Below are positions 1 to 9,737 of a DNA stretch of 64,000 nt, in pieces (position 1 is the first letter of the stretch; the number at the start of each line of letters is the position of its first letter). Source of the stretch: Burkholderia metallica (GTDB taxonomy: Bacteria; Pseudomonadota; Gammaproteobacteria; Burkholderiales; Burkholderiaceae); assembly GCF_902832845.1 (NCBI RefSeq), contig NZ_CADFDB010000003.1, forward strand, positions 310,001 through 374,000, written 5' to 3'. The notes below the pieces were generated by a model. The model ran no database searches and had not been told where the DNA came from. It saw only the letters and a program-made list of their open reading frames with translations. The translations under genes and the position numbers were made by a program.

Positions 1-4
1 TGCG

Positions 5-1159
5 TTGGAAACCACATCTAGCAACGAAACGACCGTACCACCCAACAACGGCAAGAAGCCCTTGATGGAGCGCATCAAGGGAATCAACCGTCTCTTCGCG
101 TTCACAGTGATCGTCCCAACCGCGATCGCGGTCGCGTACTTCGGTCTCATCGCATCCGACGTTTACGTCTCGGAATCGCGCTTCGTTGTTCGCAGCCCAC
201 AGCGGCAAATGCAAACGAGCGTCGTGGGCGCATTGCTGCAAGGCTCCGGCTTCTCGCGCGCGCAGGACGACACCTACGCGGTGGTCGACTATATCCAGTC
301 CCGCGATGCACTACGTGAGTTGAACAAGGCCGACTATATTGCCAACGCGTATGGTGACCACGGCGACTTCGTCAGCAGGTTCTCGAAGTCGTTCGACAAC
401 AGCTTTGAAGCCCTGCTGAAATACTATCGCAAGCATGTCGTCTCGGTCGACTTCGACTCAGCATCCGCCATCACGACCCTTCAGATCCGCGCCTACACTG
501 CGCAGGATGCCGAAAGGATCAACGAATCGCTGCTGGAGCTGAGTGAAGGCCTCGTAAATCGCATGAACGATCGTGCCGCGAACGATACCGTGCGATTCGC
601 GCAGAAGCAGGTCGACCAGGCAACCGAAAAGGCCAAGGATGCAGCTGCAGCTCTAGCCTCATATCGGAACACGCACACGGTTTTCGATCCCGACAAGCAA
701 TCCGCCTTGGAGCTGCAGCAAGTCAGCAGTCTGCAATCGCAGTTGCTGGCGGCACAGAGCCAACTAATCCAGTTGCAGTCCACCGCGCCGGCAAACCCGC
801 AGGTCGCGACGCTAAAAACCAATATTTCGACGCTTCAGCGTCAAATCGAGGCGGCCACCAGCGGTGTCGCCGGCCGAACCGGCTCGCTGTCGGACAAGGC
901 TGCTCAATACGCACGCCTGCAGCTGGAATCGCAGTTTGCGGACAAGCAGCTAGCTTCCGCGATGACAGGTATGGAAAACGCGCGCGCCGAATTGCAGCGC
1001 AAGCAACTCTATCTCGAACGGCTCGTCGAGCCCAACACCCCAGACATCGCAATCGAACCGCGACGCCTAAAATCGATTTTTGAAACTTTCGCGTTGAGCA
1101 TGATCGTCTGGGGCATCTTGAGCCTGTTGCTGGCCGGCGTCCGAGAGCACTATGACTAA
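5..1159 (+). CDS. kpsE: Capsule export inner-membrane protein, KpsE/CtrB/BexC family
   Basis: Inner-membrane, periplasm-spanning component of an ABC-dependent polysaccharide exporter, thought to link the KpsMT transporter to the outer-membrane pore. The 384-residue protein has one membrane segment near residues 30-50, a long periplasmic part with Gln/Ala-rich coiled coil at about 190-340, and a second membrane segment near 357-377, which is the family layout. The length is normal. The start is TTG at position 5; only four bases lie upstream, so an earlier start outside the window cannot be excluded. It overlaps the permease gene by 8 nt, which indicates a common transcript. Family assignment is by architecture and neighbours; the symbol is by homology. 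Confidence 0.85.
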   Translation: METTSSNETTVPPNNGKKPLMERIKGINRLFAFTVIVPTAIAVAYFGLIASDVYVSESRFVVRSPQRQMQTSVVGALLQGSGFSRAQDDTYAVVDYIQSRDALRELNKADYIANAYGDHGDFVSRFSKSFDNSFEALLKYYRKHVVSVDFDSASAITTLQIRAYTAQDAERINESLLELSEGLVNRMNDRAANDTVRFAQKQVDQATEKAKDAAAALASYRNTHTVFDPDKQSALELQQVSSLQSQLLAAQSQLIQLQSTAPANPQVATLKTNISTLQRQIEAATSGVAGRTGSLSDKAAQYARLQLESQFADKQLASAMTGMENARAELQRKQLYLERLVEPNTPDIAIEPRRLKSIFETFALSMIVWGILSLLLAGVREHYD

Positions 1160-1961
1160 TCGGCAAGCCGTGCATCACGACACGCCCTTCTTTCGTTCGT
1201 TGCGCATTCAGATCCGCGTCGTCGGCGCGCTGCTGATGCGTGAAATCATCACGCGCTACGGTCGCCACAACGTTGGCTTCCTGTGGATCATGTGCGAACC
1301 GATGATGTTCACGCTGGGCGTCACAGCCCTATGGACAGTCACCAAGGCGACTCACGGCTCGACGTTGCCGATCACGGCATTTGCCGTCACCGGCTATTCG
1401 ACAGTGCTGCTATGGCGCAATTGCGCAGGCCGCTGCTCGCTTGCGATCCAGCCCAATCAAAGCCTGCTCTACCATCGCAACGTCAGGGTAATCGATCTTC
1501 TGATGGCACGCCTGGTGCTGGAGATATCCGGCGCAACGATGTCGTTTTTCGTACTGAGCGTGCTCTTCATCGGGATCGGCATGATGGCGCCGCCGCACAA
1601 CATCGCCCTGATCCTCGGCGGATGGATTCATATCGCGACCCTCGCTTGCGGCCTCGGATTTACGCTTGGCGCACTAAGCGAGCGCAGCGAAACCGTCGAG
1701 CGAGTCTGGCACACGATCGCCTACCTGCTGTTTCCATTGTCGGGCGCGGTATTCATGGTGGATTGGATGCCTCAGTATGCGCAGAAATTCGTTTTGCTTC
1801 TGCCAATGGTGCACGGCGTAGAAATGATCCGATCCGGTTATTTCGGCCCTCTCGTCAAAGCACATTACGACATCGGTTATATGGTGACCTTCGACCTGGT
1901 TCTTCTACTCATCGGTCTGTGCCTCGTCCGGGAGGCCAGCAAGCACGTGGAGCCGGAATGA
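1152..1961 (+). CDS. kpsM: Capsule ABC transporter permease, KpsM family
   Basis: Membrane subunit of the ABC-2-type exporter that moves lipid-linked capsular polysaccharide across the inner membrane. The 269-residue protein shows about six hydrophobic segments and the family's N-terminal stretch ([18 protein letters not shown]) just before the first helix. The length matches KpsM, CtrC and BexB. The gene starts inside the end of the KpsE-like gene and its stop overlaps the ATPase start (ATGA at 1958-1961), so the three exporter genes are very probably translationally coupled. Confidence 0.92.
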   Translation: MTNRQAVHHDTPFFRSLRIQIRVVGALLMREIITRYGRHNVGFLWIMCEPMMFTLGVTALWTVTKATHGSTLPITAFAVTGYSTVLLWRNCAGRCSLAIQPNQSLLYHRNVRVIDLLMARLVLEISGATMSFFVLSVLFIGIGMMAPPHNIALILGGWIHIATLACGLGFTLGALSERSETVERVWHTIAYLLFPLSGAVFMVDWMPQYAQKFVLLLPMVHGVEMIRSGYFGPLVKAHYDIGYMVTFDLVLLLIGLCLVREASKHVEPE

Positions 1962-2611
1962 TTGCTCTCAAAGGCCTGAGCAAGGCTTACCACACTCGGA
2001 CCGGCCGACGCACGGTACTCGACGACATTTCACTGACCGTAAACAAGGGCGAACGTGTCGGCATTCTCGGACGGAACGGTGCAGGGAAATCGACGTTGAT
2101 CCGGATGATCAGCGGCGCAGAACCTCCGACGGCCGGGCGCATTACGCGTGACATGAGTGTCTCCTGGCCACTTGCCTTCGGCGGCGCCTTCCAGGGAAGC
2201 CTGACAGGAATGGATAACCTGCGCTTCGTATGTCGGGTGTATGGTGCGGATGCGAAGCGCGCGGAGCCGTTCGTGCAGGAATTTTCGGAGTTAGGCAGCT
2301 ACCTTCGAGAACCAGTTAAGACGTATTCTTCCGGCATGCGGGCACGTTTGGCGTTCGCAATTTCGATGGCAATTGAATTTGATTGCTTCCTGATCGATGA
2401 GATTATCGCGGTTGGTGACAGCCGCTTTCACGCGAAATGCCATCACGAGCTTTTCGAAAAACGACGGGATCGAGCGCTCATTATTGTCAGCCATGATGTC
2501 GCATATGTTCGACAGCATTGCGACCGCGCAGCCGTGCTGGTGCAGGGAAAGCTTCACAATTTCGCGGACGTCGGCCAAGCTTACGATTTTTATCAGGCAA
2601 GCACCGCTTGA
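1958..2611 (+). CDS. kpsT: Capsule ABC transporter ATP-binding protein, KpsT family
   Basis: ATPase subunit that powers capsule export with the KpsM-type permease. The 217-residue protein is short, as is usual for KpsT, CtrD and BexA. Walker A is GRNGAGKST. The signature is the divergent YSSGMRAR typical of polysaccharide exporters rather than LSGGQ. Walker B is FDCFLIDE, followed by the switch histidine in IIVSHD. The ATG is chosen because it overlaps the permease stop as ATGA and because homology begins at this residue; a longer open frame upstream lies antiparallel in meaning to the permease and is a shadow. About 150 AT-rich bases without a recognisable gene follow. Confidence 0.94.
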   Translation: MIALKGLSKAYHTRTGRRTVLDDISLTVNKGERVGILGRNGAGKSTLIRMISGAEPPTAGRITRDMSVSWPLAFGGAFQGSLTGMDNLRFVCRVYGADAKRAEPFVQEFSELGSYLREPVKTYSSGMRARLAFAISMAIEFDCFLIDEIIAVGDSRFHAKCHHELFEKRRDRALIIVSHDVAYVRQHCDRAAVLVQGKLHNFADVGQAYDFYQASTA

Positions 2612-2758
2612 CTCCACATCGCCATGCAAAGCGGGTTATTTGTCTGATGTAAAGATATTCCGGAAAATCGGGCCGGAACTCGATCGGCCGTCCAACTCAA
2701 CTGGTCGATTATCAACAGAATCGAGCGAAGCGACGCGCGTGGGCGCAAAGGTATTTGA

Positions 2759-4477
2759 GTGGCAACTTACCGTCAAAAACTGATCGTCGTTCTTGCGATG
2801 CATCGCAGCGGCTCAAGTGCAATCACCAATATGCTCCCGGTACTGGGCGTGCAGCTCGGTGACGCATTACTTCCTGGCATTGAAGGAAACAACGCAAAAG
2901 GGTTCTTCGAAGACAGCGACCTCAATGCGCTCAACATCGCCATGCTCGATGCCGTGGAAAATGACTGGCATCATCTGACGTCGCTCGAAGAAATCGATTT
3001 CGACACGTTGCGCCATAAGGGCTTTTTCGGACAAGCAGTCGACCTGCTGCAAAAGAAAATCCGCGATGCGGATGTATTCGGATTCAAGGATCCGCGGGTG
3101 TCCAAATTGCTCCCTTTCTGGCAACAGGTCTTCGCGCATTGCCAAGTCGAGACGCATTATCTAATTACCTTGCGCAATCCGGTGAGCGTCGCTCGTTCAC
3201 TCAAGGAACGCAACGGCTTCATCCCCGGAAAAAGTTACCTCCTGTGGCTTCAGCACGTCCTGCCGGGACTCGTTCATACCAACGGCGCATCCAGATGCAT
3301 CGTAGATTACGACGCCTTTCTCGAAGCGCCTCAGCCCTACATCGACTTGTGCGCAACTCGATTTGGCCTGAAGATCGACCCGCAACGGCTGGCAGCGTAC
3401 GAAACCGAGTTTCTGGACCTTTCGCTACGGCACACGGTTTTCTCGAGCACTGACTTCGATCTCGAACCAATGTGTCAGACCATGGTCCGGGATGCCTACA
3501 CGGCACTCAGGGCATGCGCACTCCAGAAGCACGATCTGGATGATCCCGAATTGCGGCAGCGATGCATCGAGTGGAGTGACGCTCTCGCGGGCATGCAGCC
3601 TACCCTTCGGTTGATCGACGCGCTATCGGCCCAGGTCGATCTCTATTACCAGACTGCGATGCAGCACGGCGGGGAGTTCGTTCGCCAAAGGGATCAGTGC
3701 CGCACACTCGAAGAGAAAATTCTGGAGCTGGAACGGCAGTCCAAGGCAGACGCGCATACTGCAACGCTTCGAATCGACGCATTGTCACAGGCGCTCCAGT
3801 TGAGCGAAGCTGCTGTAAGCCGCGTCACTGCCGAGCATGCCGCAAGCGAATTGACGTGGAACCAGGAAGCGCTGGTTCGCGAAACCACTCACAATCAGTT
3901 GGTACGCACGCTTGAAGCGGAATCTTTCCGTGAGCGAGAATCATTGATCGCAGCGATCAAAACCGCGCAGCAAAATCTCAGTAGTCTGGTCGCCGAGAAA
4001 CACGGCTCCGCCGAAGCTGACGCGCGTCGAGAACTTCAATGGCAACAAACGCTCAACGAACAACGCGATGGACATCGCCAGCAATTGACCTCTCTTCAGG
4101 AAAGATCAGAAGCCGCCCTGTCTGCGGCCCTACTGAAGACCCAGACTCTCACCGACCAGTTAGACGAATTGCAAGCAGCGCTGCGCGGCTCCGACGACAA
4201 GCGCATCGCACGTGAAGCGCAGTTTCACGATGAAGTGAAAGCGCTTCAAGCGGATATTGAAGCAGCCCGACGTGAACTGCAGACTCGCGATCGACAGCAT
4301 CAGGCCGAAGCAACGGAATACAAGGCGCAGTGGAGCGCAACCGAGACCCGGGTACACATGCTCGAACGGGACCTGCAAGCAACTCGCGACGAGCTAGAGC
4401 GGATCAAGGCAAGCGCCTCATGGAAACTCACTTCGACCTTACGACGAATAGGACGCTGGATCATCCCCGCCAGATAG
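2759..4477 (+). CDS. Sulfotransferase-like protein with long C-terminal coiled coil
   Basis: Possible polysaccharide-modifying enzyme. Residues 1-260 resemble the sulfotransferase family: a 5'-phosphosulfate-loop-like motif (AMHRSGSSAI, residues about 13-22) and a later RNPVSVARSLKERNG stretch that could be the 3'-phosphate site. Residues about 300-555 are Glu/Gln/Arg-rich heptads predicted to form a coiled coil, and the C-terminus (SASWKLTSTLRRIGRW) is a motif often seen at the end of coiled-coil regions in capsule and LPS glycosyltransferases. It starts at GTG with AAAGG seven bases upstream. It sits between the exporter genes and a run of glycosyltransferases. Whether it transfers sulfate is inferred; the loop differs from the classical one. 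Confidence 0.72.
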   Translation: MATYRQKLIVVLAMHRSGSSAITNMLPVLGVQLGDALLPGIEGNNAKGFFEDSDLNALNIAMLDAVENDWHHLTSLEEIDFDTLRHKGFFGQAVDLLQKKIRDADVFGFKDPRVSKLLPFWQQVFAHCQVETHYLITLRNPVSVARSLKERNGFIPGKSYLLWLQHVLPGLVHTNGASRCIVDYDAFLEAPQPYIDLCATRFGLKIDPQRLAAYETEFLDLSLRHTVFSSTDFDLEPMCQTMVRDAYTALRACALQKHDLDDPELRQRCIEWSDALAGMQPTLRLIDALSAQVDLYYQTAMQHGGEFVRQRDQCRTLEEKILELERQSKADAHTATLRIDALSQALQLSEAAVSRVTAEHAASELTWNQEALVRETTHNQLVRTLEAESFRERESLIAAIKTAQQNLSSLVAEKHGSAEADARRELQWQQTLNEQRDGHRQQLTSLQERSEAALSAALLKTQTLTDQLDELQAALRGSDDKRIAREAQFHDEVKALQADIEAARRELQTRDRQHQAEATEYKAQWSATETRVHMLERDLQATRDELERIKASASWKLTSTLRRIGRWIIPAR

Positions 4478-4585
4478 CGAGGCAGGATGAATTTACCGAC
4501 TGGCAGGCGGCGGGAGAGCGCCAAGATTCCCTGTCACACCACCGAAGCAGAATACATCGCAAGAAAAATTGAGGTAGGTTTACCA

Positions 4586-6238
4586 ATGACTGTCACTTCC
4601 CCCCCTTATTCGCACAAGGTTCCTCCGGCTACATTGGACGATCTGCTCGGTCTGGACGACGAAGCATTCGTTCTTGCTGCATATCGGACAGTATTGGGCA
4701 GGGAAGCCGATCAGGAGGGCCATGCATATTATCTGCGCCGTATCCGCAACGGGATCGGCAAGCTTCAAATTCTCGGACAGCTGAGAAATTCGAAGGAAGC
4801 CCGCGCACGCTCGATCGATATGAGTGGACTGGACCGCGCCATTCGTGCGACCAAGCTGAAGCGATTTTTCAGCTTCACGGCACCGTGGACGCGACGCCAC
4901 AAGGATCAGGACCGGAAGCTGAATGATCTGGAGAACTCGCTGCATGCGCTCGCGCGCGTCGCGGCGTCGACCAACGAGCAAGTCTCGAGCCTGCACGCGT
5001 CGCTGACCCGGCTCCCTCATGCCCTCGGCGAAAATCACCAGCCCGTCATGCGTGGGCCGGCAAGCACCGATACACCGCTCATTTCCGTCATCACGCCGCT
5101 CTACAAGACGTCGATCTATTATCTGGAACGGTTGGCGACGTCACTCTGGGCCGTACAGGACTCGATCGAATGGGTCGTCGTCAACGACTCCCCAGGGGTA
5201 CCCCATGTCGAATCGTTCATCGACAGGATGCAATCGTGCTTCCCAAACATCAAATATGTCAGGCACGACGTCAATCAGGGAATCTTTACCTCCTATACCA
5301 GCGGCATCAACGCCGCCAGCACGCCGTACGTCGCCATTCTCGACCATGACGACGAGGTGGACCTCGCGCCGATCGTCGCGCACCTGAACGAGGTCGGGGA
5401 GCGTCACGACCTCATCTATACCGACGAAGTGCGATTCGGGCAGGAGGTCAATGTCCACTTTGCCAAGCCGACATTCGATCCGCTGAGTTCGATGCATTAC
5501 TTCTACATGCATCACATCACGCTGTTCCGCACGGCGATTTGCAAGGAACTGATCGGGAAGGAAACCGATGCCGTCAAAAAATATCGCAGCTGCTTCGACA
5601 TCTGGCTGTCGCTCGGTTACATCCGGCATTTCGGCTCGCAACCGATTTCCAGCAAATACATGCCCTATCCCAGCTACGGCTGGCGGGTTCACGACGACAG
5701 TACGGCCAAGAGTCTGGGCCAGAAGCCGCTTGCTGACGGTGAACGGATAGAGATCGCCAAGGGCCTCTACCGCGAGCTGGATCCGCTGGCGAACATCGAG
5801 CTCGACGATGAAGCACGCTACCTCGTTCGATACCGGTATCCCACTGCGTCGGCGCAGGACCGAAAGCAACTGGCAAAGCTGATTTGCTCGCGCTTCGACG
5901 TCTATACCCACCGCATGACCGCCATTTCGGAACATCAGATGGGCCGGGGAGACCACCCGCTGCTTGGAGCGTTGTCCAACGTCCCGCTGGCTTACCTCGA
6001 CGACTTCATCACCGGAAAATGCCTCGTCGTGCCGCGACACAAGCTTCCTCGCGACAGCCGGATCCACGACAACGTCTCGCGTCACCTGAACAACGTTCCG
6101 GTGCTGGAAACGATCGACGACAGACTCAGCCCTGCTGATTTCGCCAAGCTGACGGCGCAAAACATCGGCATCCTGAGCTCCAAGCGAGCACCGAAAATGA
6201 ACAAGAGCCGCACGGCATCACATCTGCTGGTCGTTTGA
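4586..6238 (+). CDS. Glycosyltransferase family 2 protein with N-terminal DUF4214-like domain
   Basis: Predicted nucleotide-sugar-dependent transferase acting in polysaccharide assembly at the cytoplasmic face. Residues about 15-80 carry a DUF4214-like repeat (AYRTVLGREADQEGHAYYLRRI), then a linker, then a GT-A fold from about residue 165 (ISVITPLYKTSIYYLERL) with an acidic metal-binding motif in ILDHDDEVD. The ATG at 4586 is preferred over an in-frame start 99 bases earlier because GAGGTAGG lies directly before it and the extra N-terminus resembles nothing. The gene is 550 codons and is followed after 16 bases by another GT2 gene. Donor and acceptor sugars cannot be read from sequence. Confidence 0.82.
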   Translation: MTVTSPPYSHKVPPATLDDLLGLDDEAFVLAAYRTVLGREADQEGHAYYLRRIRNGIGKLQILGQLRNSKEARARSIDMSGLDRAIRATKLKRFFSFTAPWTRRHKDQDRKLNDLENSLHALARVAASTNEQVSSLHASLTRLPHALGENHQPVMRGPASTDTPLISVITPLYKTSIYYLERLATSLWAVQDSIEWVVVNDSPGVPHVESFIDRMQSCFPNIKYVRHDVNQGIFTSYTSGINAASTPYVAILDHDDEVDLAPIVAHLNEVGERHDLIYTDEVRFGQEVNVHFAKPTFDPLSSMHYFYMHHITLFRTAICKELIGKETDAVKKYRSCFDIWLSLGYIRHFGSQPISSKYMPYPSYGWRVHDDSTAKSLGQKPLADGERIEIAKGLYRELDPLANIELDDEARYLVRYRYPTASAQDRKQLAKLICSRFDVYTHRMTAISEHQMGRGDHPLLGALSNVPLAYLDDFITGKCLVVPRHKLPRDSRIHDNVSRHLNNVPVLETIDDRLSPADFAKLTAQNIGILSSKRAPKMNKSRTASHLLVV

Positions 6239-6254
6239 TGGAAGCACGCTACAA

Positions 6255-7622
6255 ATGAACAAGAACAGTTCCAATCCGACAGTCAGCATCCTCTTGCCGG
6301 TCTACAACGGACAGGCCTACCTGCAGGAGATGCTGGATTCCATTGCATCGCAGAACCTGACCGATTTCGAACTGATCGTCGTCGACGACGGGTCGACCGA
6401 TGGAAGCTGGGATCTTCTGACGTCGTGGATGAGCGGTCACGCCCTCTCCGTTCGGCGTTTGCGCAAGCCGGTCAACCTGGGCGTATGCGCCGCACTCGTT
6501 GACGCATCGCGGCTCGCACGTGGACGCTATATCGCGCAGATCGGCCAGGACGACGTCTGGTCGCCGGATCACCTGTCGGCGCTTTGCGCCGCGCTCGACA
6601 ACAATCCGGACGCGAGCGCAGCCTTTGCCGGCGTCACCTATATCGATGCGCAAAGCAAGCCGATGGCCGCTACCGTGTTCAATCACAGCCGCATCGACGA
6701 AGATGGTCATGAGATGCTGCTCGCCAAACTGACGGCCGGGAATTTCCTCTGCGCACCCGCGTCGATGTTCCGCCGCGAGTTTTTCAACATCTCGTACTGG
6801 GGCGCGTCGAACGAGCGCCTGCAGGATTACGAGCTGTGGCTCAATTTGCTGCTGCACGGCCGTTTCGTGTTCACCAGGCAGATCACGTGCTCGTACCGGT
6901 TGCACAACAACAATCTGAGCTCGGGCTCACAGATGCGGCTGCAGAGCGAGTACGAGTTGCTCATGACGCTGATGCGGGTACTGATGAGCAGTCGTTTCGA
7001 GCACTTCTATGCAGGCCTGAACAACGATTCGGAACGGCGTATCGAGTTCGTCCGAGCGCTCGACCACAGCCTGACGATGGTCACGGCTTACTGCTCCGGC
7101 ATCGCCATGCTGCACGCGGCGGTCCTTGAATGCATCAGCATGTGGGAAACGGAGCGTCTGCAGGAAGTCAACGCGATGCGGATCAAGACCGTCCGCGCGC
7201 TCGGCCTGCTGCGCAAGGCGCTTGCGTTGAGAAAGCTCAGTTCGGCCCATCTGCTGCGAGACAACAGCGGCGTACCGTATCTCGTTCCGGCTCATGACGC
7301 ACTGTCGCCCCTCGTCACGGCACTGATCGAAGAAGGCTGCTTCCAGGACGGCGCGCATATTGACTTCTCGTCCGTCGATTTGCCCTACCTGTATGCATGT
7401 TCGGAAACTCAGCTCGAACAATTGAAGTCCTATGATTCATTCCTGTCTGCGACTCGCCAGCATCGAGTCGTGGTTTTCGACGCGGAAAAGACCGGCGACC
7501 ATCCGTGCGGATTCGGCATTGCAGCCGATCAGCACCTGGATCATGGTCTGATGGACAAATTGTTCAAGTTCATGGAAGAGAGGCATCGGTCGTTCTATCA
7601 AGCACGTCCGATGATTGGGTGA
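6255..7622 (+). CDS. Glycosyltransferase family 2 protein
   Basis: Predicted sugar transferase of the capsule locus. The N-terminal 220 residues form a standard GT2 domain: VSILLPVYNGQAYLQEML at the start, VVDDGSTDGSW for nucleotide binding, and IGQDDVW as the acidic metal-binding motif near residue 97. The remaining 235 residues are a helical region without a family I recognise, so part of the protein is unassigned. The 455-residue length exceeds that of a lone GT2 domain. It begins 16 bases after the previous transferase and ends 6 bases before the ATP-grasp gene, consistent with one operon. Confidence 0.88.
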   Translation: MNKNSSNPTVSILLPVYNGQAYLQEMLDSIASQNLTDFELIVVDDGSTDGSWDLLTSWMSGHALSVRRLRKPVNLGVCAALVDASRLARGRYIAQIGQDDVWSPDHLSALCAALDNNPDASAAFAGVTYIDAQSKPMAATVFNHSRIDEDGHEMLLAKLTAGNFLCAPASMFRREFFNISYWGASNERLQDYELWLNLLLHGRFVFTRQITCSYRLHNNNLSSGSQMRLQSEYELLMTLMRVLMSSRFEHFYAGLNNDSERRIEFVRALDHSLTMVTAYCSGIAMLHAAVLECISMWETERLQEVNAMRIKTVRALGLLRKALALRKLSSAHLLRDNSGVPYLVPAHDALSPLVTALIEEGCFQDGAHIDFSSVDLPYLYACSETQLEQLKSYDSFLSATRQHRVVVFDAEKTGDHPCGFGIAADQHLDHGLMDKLFKFMEERHRSFYQARPMIG

Positions 7623-7628
7623 AGCGTT

Positions 7629-8648
7629 GTGAGCGCAAAAGTCGATATGCCTACCAATATTCAGAAGTGCGTCCTTGTCACTGCCGCCGGTACCGCCACG
7701 GCAGTCAACGTCATCAAGAGCCTGTCGCAGATTCCCGGCGTCAGAGTTGTGACGACGGACAGCAACGAGCGCCACATGATTGCGGCTCCCTCTCGCTGGA
7801 ATACCACGCACTATCAGGTACCGCTCGCGAGCAATACCGATGCCTTCGTGTCGGCCTTGACGGCCATCTGCGAAAAAGAAGGCGTCGATGCGATCTATCC
7901 GATCCACGATGCTGAAATTCTTGCCGTCACCGCCCATCGCGCCCGATTTCCCGCGCGCGTGCGGCTGCCGGCCCTGTCGGCCGACAGCGTGCGAAATTCA
8001 AACGACAAGCTGCTGAATTTCGATATCTCCCGCGAGGCGGGCCTCCCCGTTCCCGATACGATTCCGGGCTCGAAACTGCAGCCGAGCGATATCGAGCGCT
8101 ATCAGGCATTGATTCGCAAGCCGCGATCCGGCGTAGGAAGCGTCGGCGTTCGCCGGGTGACGAACTTCGACGAGTTGGACCGTCAGGCAGACCTGACCGA
8201 TGCCATCGTGTATCAACAGCCCTGCGCCGGCGACGAATATACGATCGATGTCCTTCGTGTCGGCGCCGACCTGATTTCCGTCGCACGCGAGCGTCTCGAA
8301 ACCAAGGCCGGCGTATGCACGAAGGCACGCGTCTTCGTGCACCCGAACACCGACGCGCTCGCGCGCCGCATTGCGGACGTGTTCGAACTCCAGGGCCTGT
8401 TCTGTTTTCAGGTAATCGGCGACATCGAAAGCGGTGACCTGAAGATCATCGACATCAATCCCCGTTGCGGCGGCGGCACGGCACTTTCCGTCGCGGCAGG
8501 ATTTCCGCTGCTTCAATGGCATTTCGCCGCGCTCCTGGATCTCGAGGAAGCATCGGAATTCAAAAGCACATGCGCGCACCGGCTGGCACAGGGCGGTGAA
8601 GCGATCGTCTGCCGCCATTACGAAGAAATTGTGACCTTCTCGTCATGA
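7629..8648 (+). CDS. ATP-grasp family enzyme (CarB-like)
   Basis: ATP-dependent ligase-type enzyme of unknown substrate. The N-terminal 100 residues resemble a Rossmann pre-ATP-grasp domain (VLVTAAGTATAVNVIKSL). The ATP-grasp core follows, with RKPRSGVGSVGV as the glycine-rich lysine loop and a C-terminal metal-binding motif IDINPRCGGGTALS. The 339-residue length fits small CarB-like enzymes found in polysaccharide clusters. The start is GTG, 6 bases after the upstream stop, and the end overlaps the HAD gene as ATGA. The tight pairing with the HAD gene and the amino-sugar genes suggests it acylates or otherwise activates a sugar substituent; that is inference only. Confidence 0.85.
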   Translation: MSAKVDMPTNIQKCVLVTAAGTATAVNVIKSLSQIPGVRVVTTDSNERHMIAAPSRWNTTHYQVPLASNTDAFVSALTAICEKEGVDAIYPIHDAEILAVTAHRARFPARVRLPALSADSVRNSNDKLLNFDISREAGLPVPDTIPGSKLQPSDIERYQALIRKPRSGVGSVGVRRVTNFDELDRQADLTDAIVYQQPCAGDEYTIDVLRVGADLISVARERLETKAGVCTKARVFVHPNTDALARRIADVFELQGLFCFQVIGDIESGDLKIIDINPRCGGGTALSVAAGFPLLQWHFAALLDLEEASEFKSTCAHRLAQGGEAIVCRHYEEIVTFSS

Positions 8649-9313
8649 AGCCACATCGCCCGCTAGTCGCCCTCGATTTCGACGGCACGCTCGTTTCGTG
8701 CAAAGAAAAGCAGTTGTATGCGCTCGATGAAGCGTCAAAGCTGCATCACGTCGCCTACGATGCCCACGACACGTTCTGGGACCTGAAACGCAATGGATCT
8801 TCCACGCTCAAGGCGCTGACGGCGACGGGCGTGGATGAAGTGCTGGCGAGCAAGATCTCGGCGGCCTGGATCGATATCGTCGAGAGCGAACAGGCCAGCG
8901 AGCACGACAGGCTGCTGCCGGACGTTGCCGACGCGCTTCGCGGTCTGGCAGCATCGGCCGATCTGATGCTGCTGTCCGCGCGCCGCAACGCGGCGCTGCT
9001 CGAACGGCAACTCGTATCGCTGAATCTATTGAAGTTCTTTCCAATCTGGGAAACCGTCTCGCCGCTGGGCGGGGTCGGAAATTCGAAAGCACAGCGCCTC
9101 GTACATCACGGCGCCTGCTGCTACGCCGGCGACACTGAGAGTGACTGGTCGGCATCCGTAGCAGCGGCGCTTCCGTTTTACCTGCTTTCTACCGGGCAGC
9201 GCAGCAGTTCTTTTTTTGAGACGCATTTTCGAGATTTTGAGAATGCACCGCCGGTCATCTACGGCAATTTTCAACACGTCGCCGACGCCATAAAACATGA
9301 CCTACTCAGTTGA
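8645..9313 (+). CDS. HAD-superfamily hydrolase
   Basis: Predicted phosphatase of the haloacid dehalogenase superfamily. Motif I is VALDFDGTLV, with the nucleophile at Asp11 and the general acid at Asp13. Motif II is LLSARRN and motif IV is YAGDTESDW. The 222-residue length with a helical cap between motifs I and II is usual. It overlaps the ATP-grasp gene by 4 nt and the ketoisomerase gene by 17 nt, so it is probably co-translated with both. It could dephosphorylate a sugar or an acyl-phosphate intermediate, but no substrate can be named. Confidence 0.84.
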   Translation: MKPHRPLVALDFDGTLVSCKEKQLYALDEASKLHHVAYDAHDTFWDLKRNGSSTLKALTATGVDEVLASKISAAWIDIVESEQASEHDRLLPDVADALRGLAASADLMLLSARRNAALLERQLVSLNLLKFFPIWETVSPLGGVGNSKAQRLVHHGACCYAGDTESDWSASVAAALPFYLLSTGQRSSSFFETHFRDFENAPPVIYGNFQHVADAIKHDLLS

Positions 9314-9737
9314 CATGTGTCGATTCATCGACCTTCCGCAGTTCTCGGATCGCCGCGGGAACCTGTCGTTCATTGAAAATGGAGGCGCGCTTCCGTTCGA
9401 CGTCAAGCGATTCTACTTTCTGTACGACGTACCGTTCGGCGTCGAGCGCGCGGGGCACGCACACAAGAATCTGCATCAAGTGTTTTTCGCGTTCGCCGGC
9501 TGTTACGAGCTGCACCTTGACGACGGCACGAACAAGCGGACAGTATTGATCAATCAACCGAACAAGCCCTTCTACGTCTGCCCTCATATCTGGCGCGTCG
9601 TCGACAGTTTCACGTCCGGCGCCGTGTGTGCCGTGCTCGCAAGTGAGCAATATAGCGAGTCGGACTATCTGAGAAACTATGACGACTTTCATCAATATCT
9701 CAAAACAGCAAAATCACCGCGGGAGAACGTGCTGTGA
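9297..9737 (+). CDS. dTDP-4-oxo-6-deoxyglucose 3,4-ketoisomerase, FdtA/QdtA family (WxcM-like cupin)
   Basis: Cupin-fold isomerase that moves the keto group of dTDP-4-keto-6-deoxyglucose to C3, the step that feeds 3-amino-3,6-dideoxyhexoses. Visible family features are the opening RFIDLPQFSDRRGNLSFIE, the active-site region with Tyr43, Arg51 and the HAH motif (His54, His56), and WRVVDSF near the C-terminus. The 146-residue length is typical. The first ATG overlaps the HAD gene; a second ATG at 9315 (residue 7) is equally possible, as neither has a clear Shine-Dalgarno. It overlaps the aminotransferase gene as GTGA. I cannot tell from sequence whether the 3-keto galacto (FdtA) or gluco (QdtA) epimer is made. 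Confidence 0.86.
   Translation: MTYSVDMCRFIDLPQFSDRRGNLSFIENGGALPFDVKRFYFLYDVPFGVERAGHAHKNLHQVFFAFAGCYELHLDDGTNKRTVLINQPNKPFYVCPHIWRVVDSFTSGAVCAVLASEQYSESDYLRNYDDFHQYLKTAKSPRENVL

Noticed and set aside
2397-2783. 128-codon plus-strand frame bridging the kpsT end and the next gene
   Set aside because: Mostly overlaps kpsT in another frame and runs into the next start; no domain or ribosome site.
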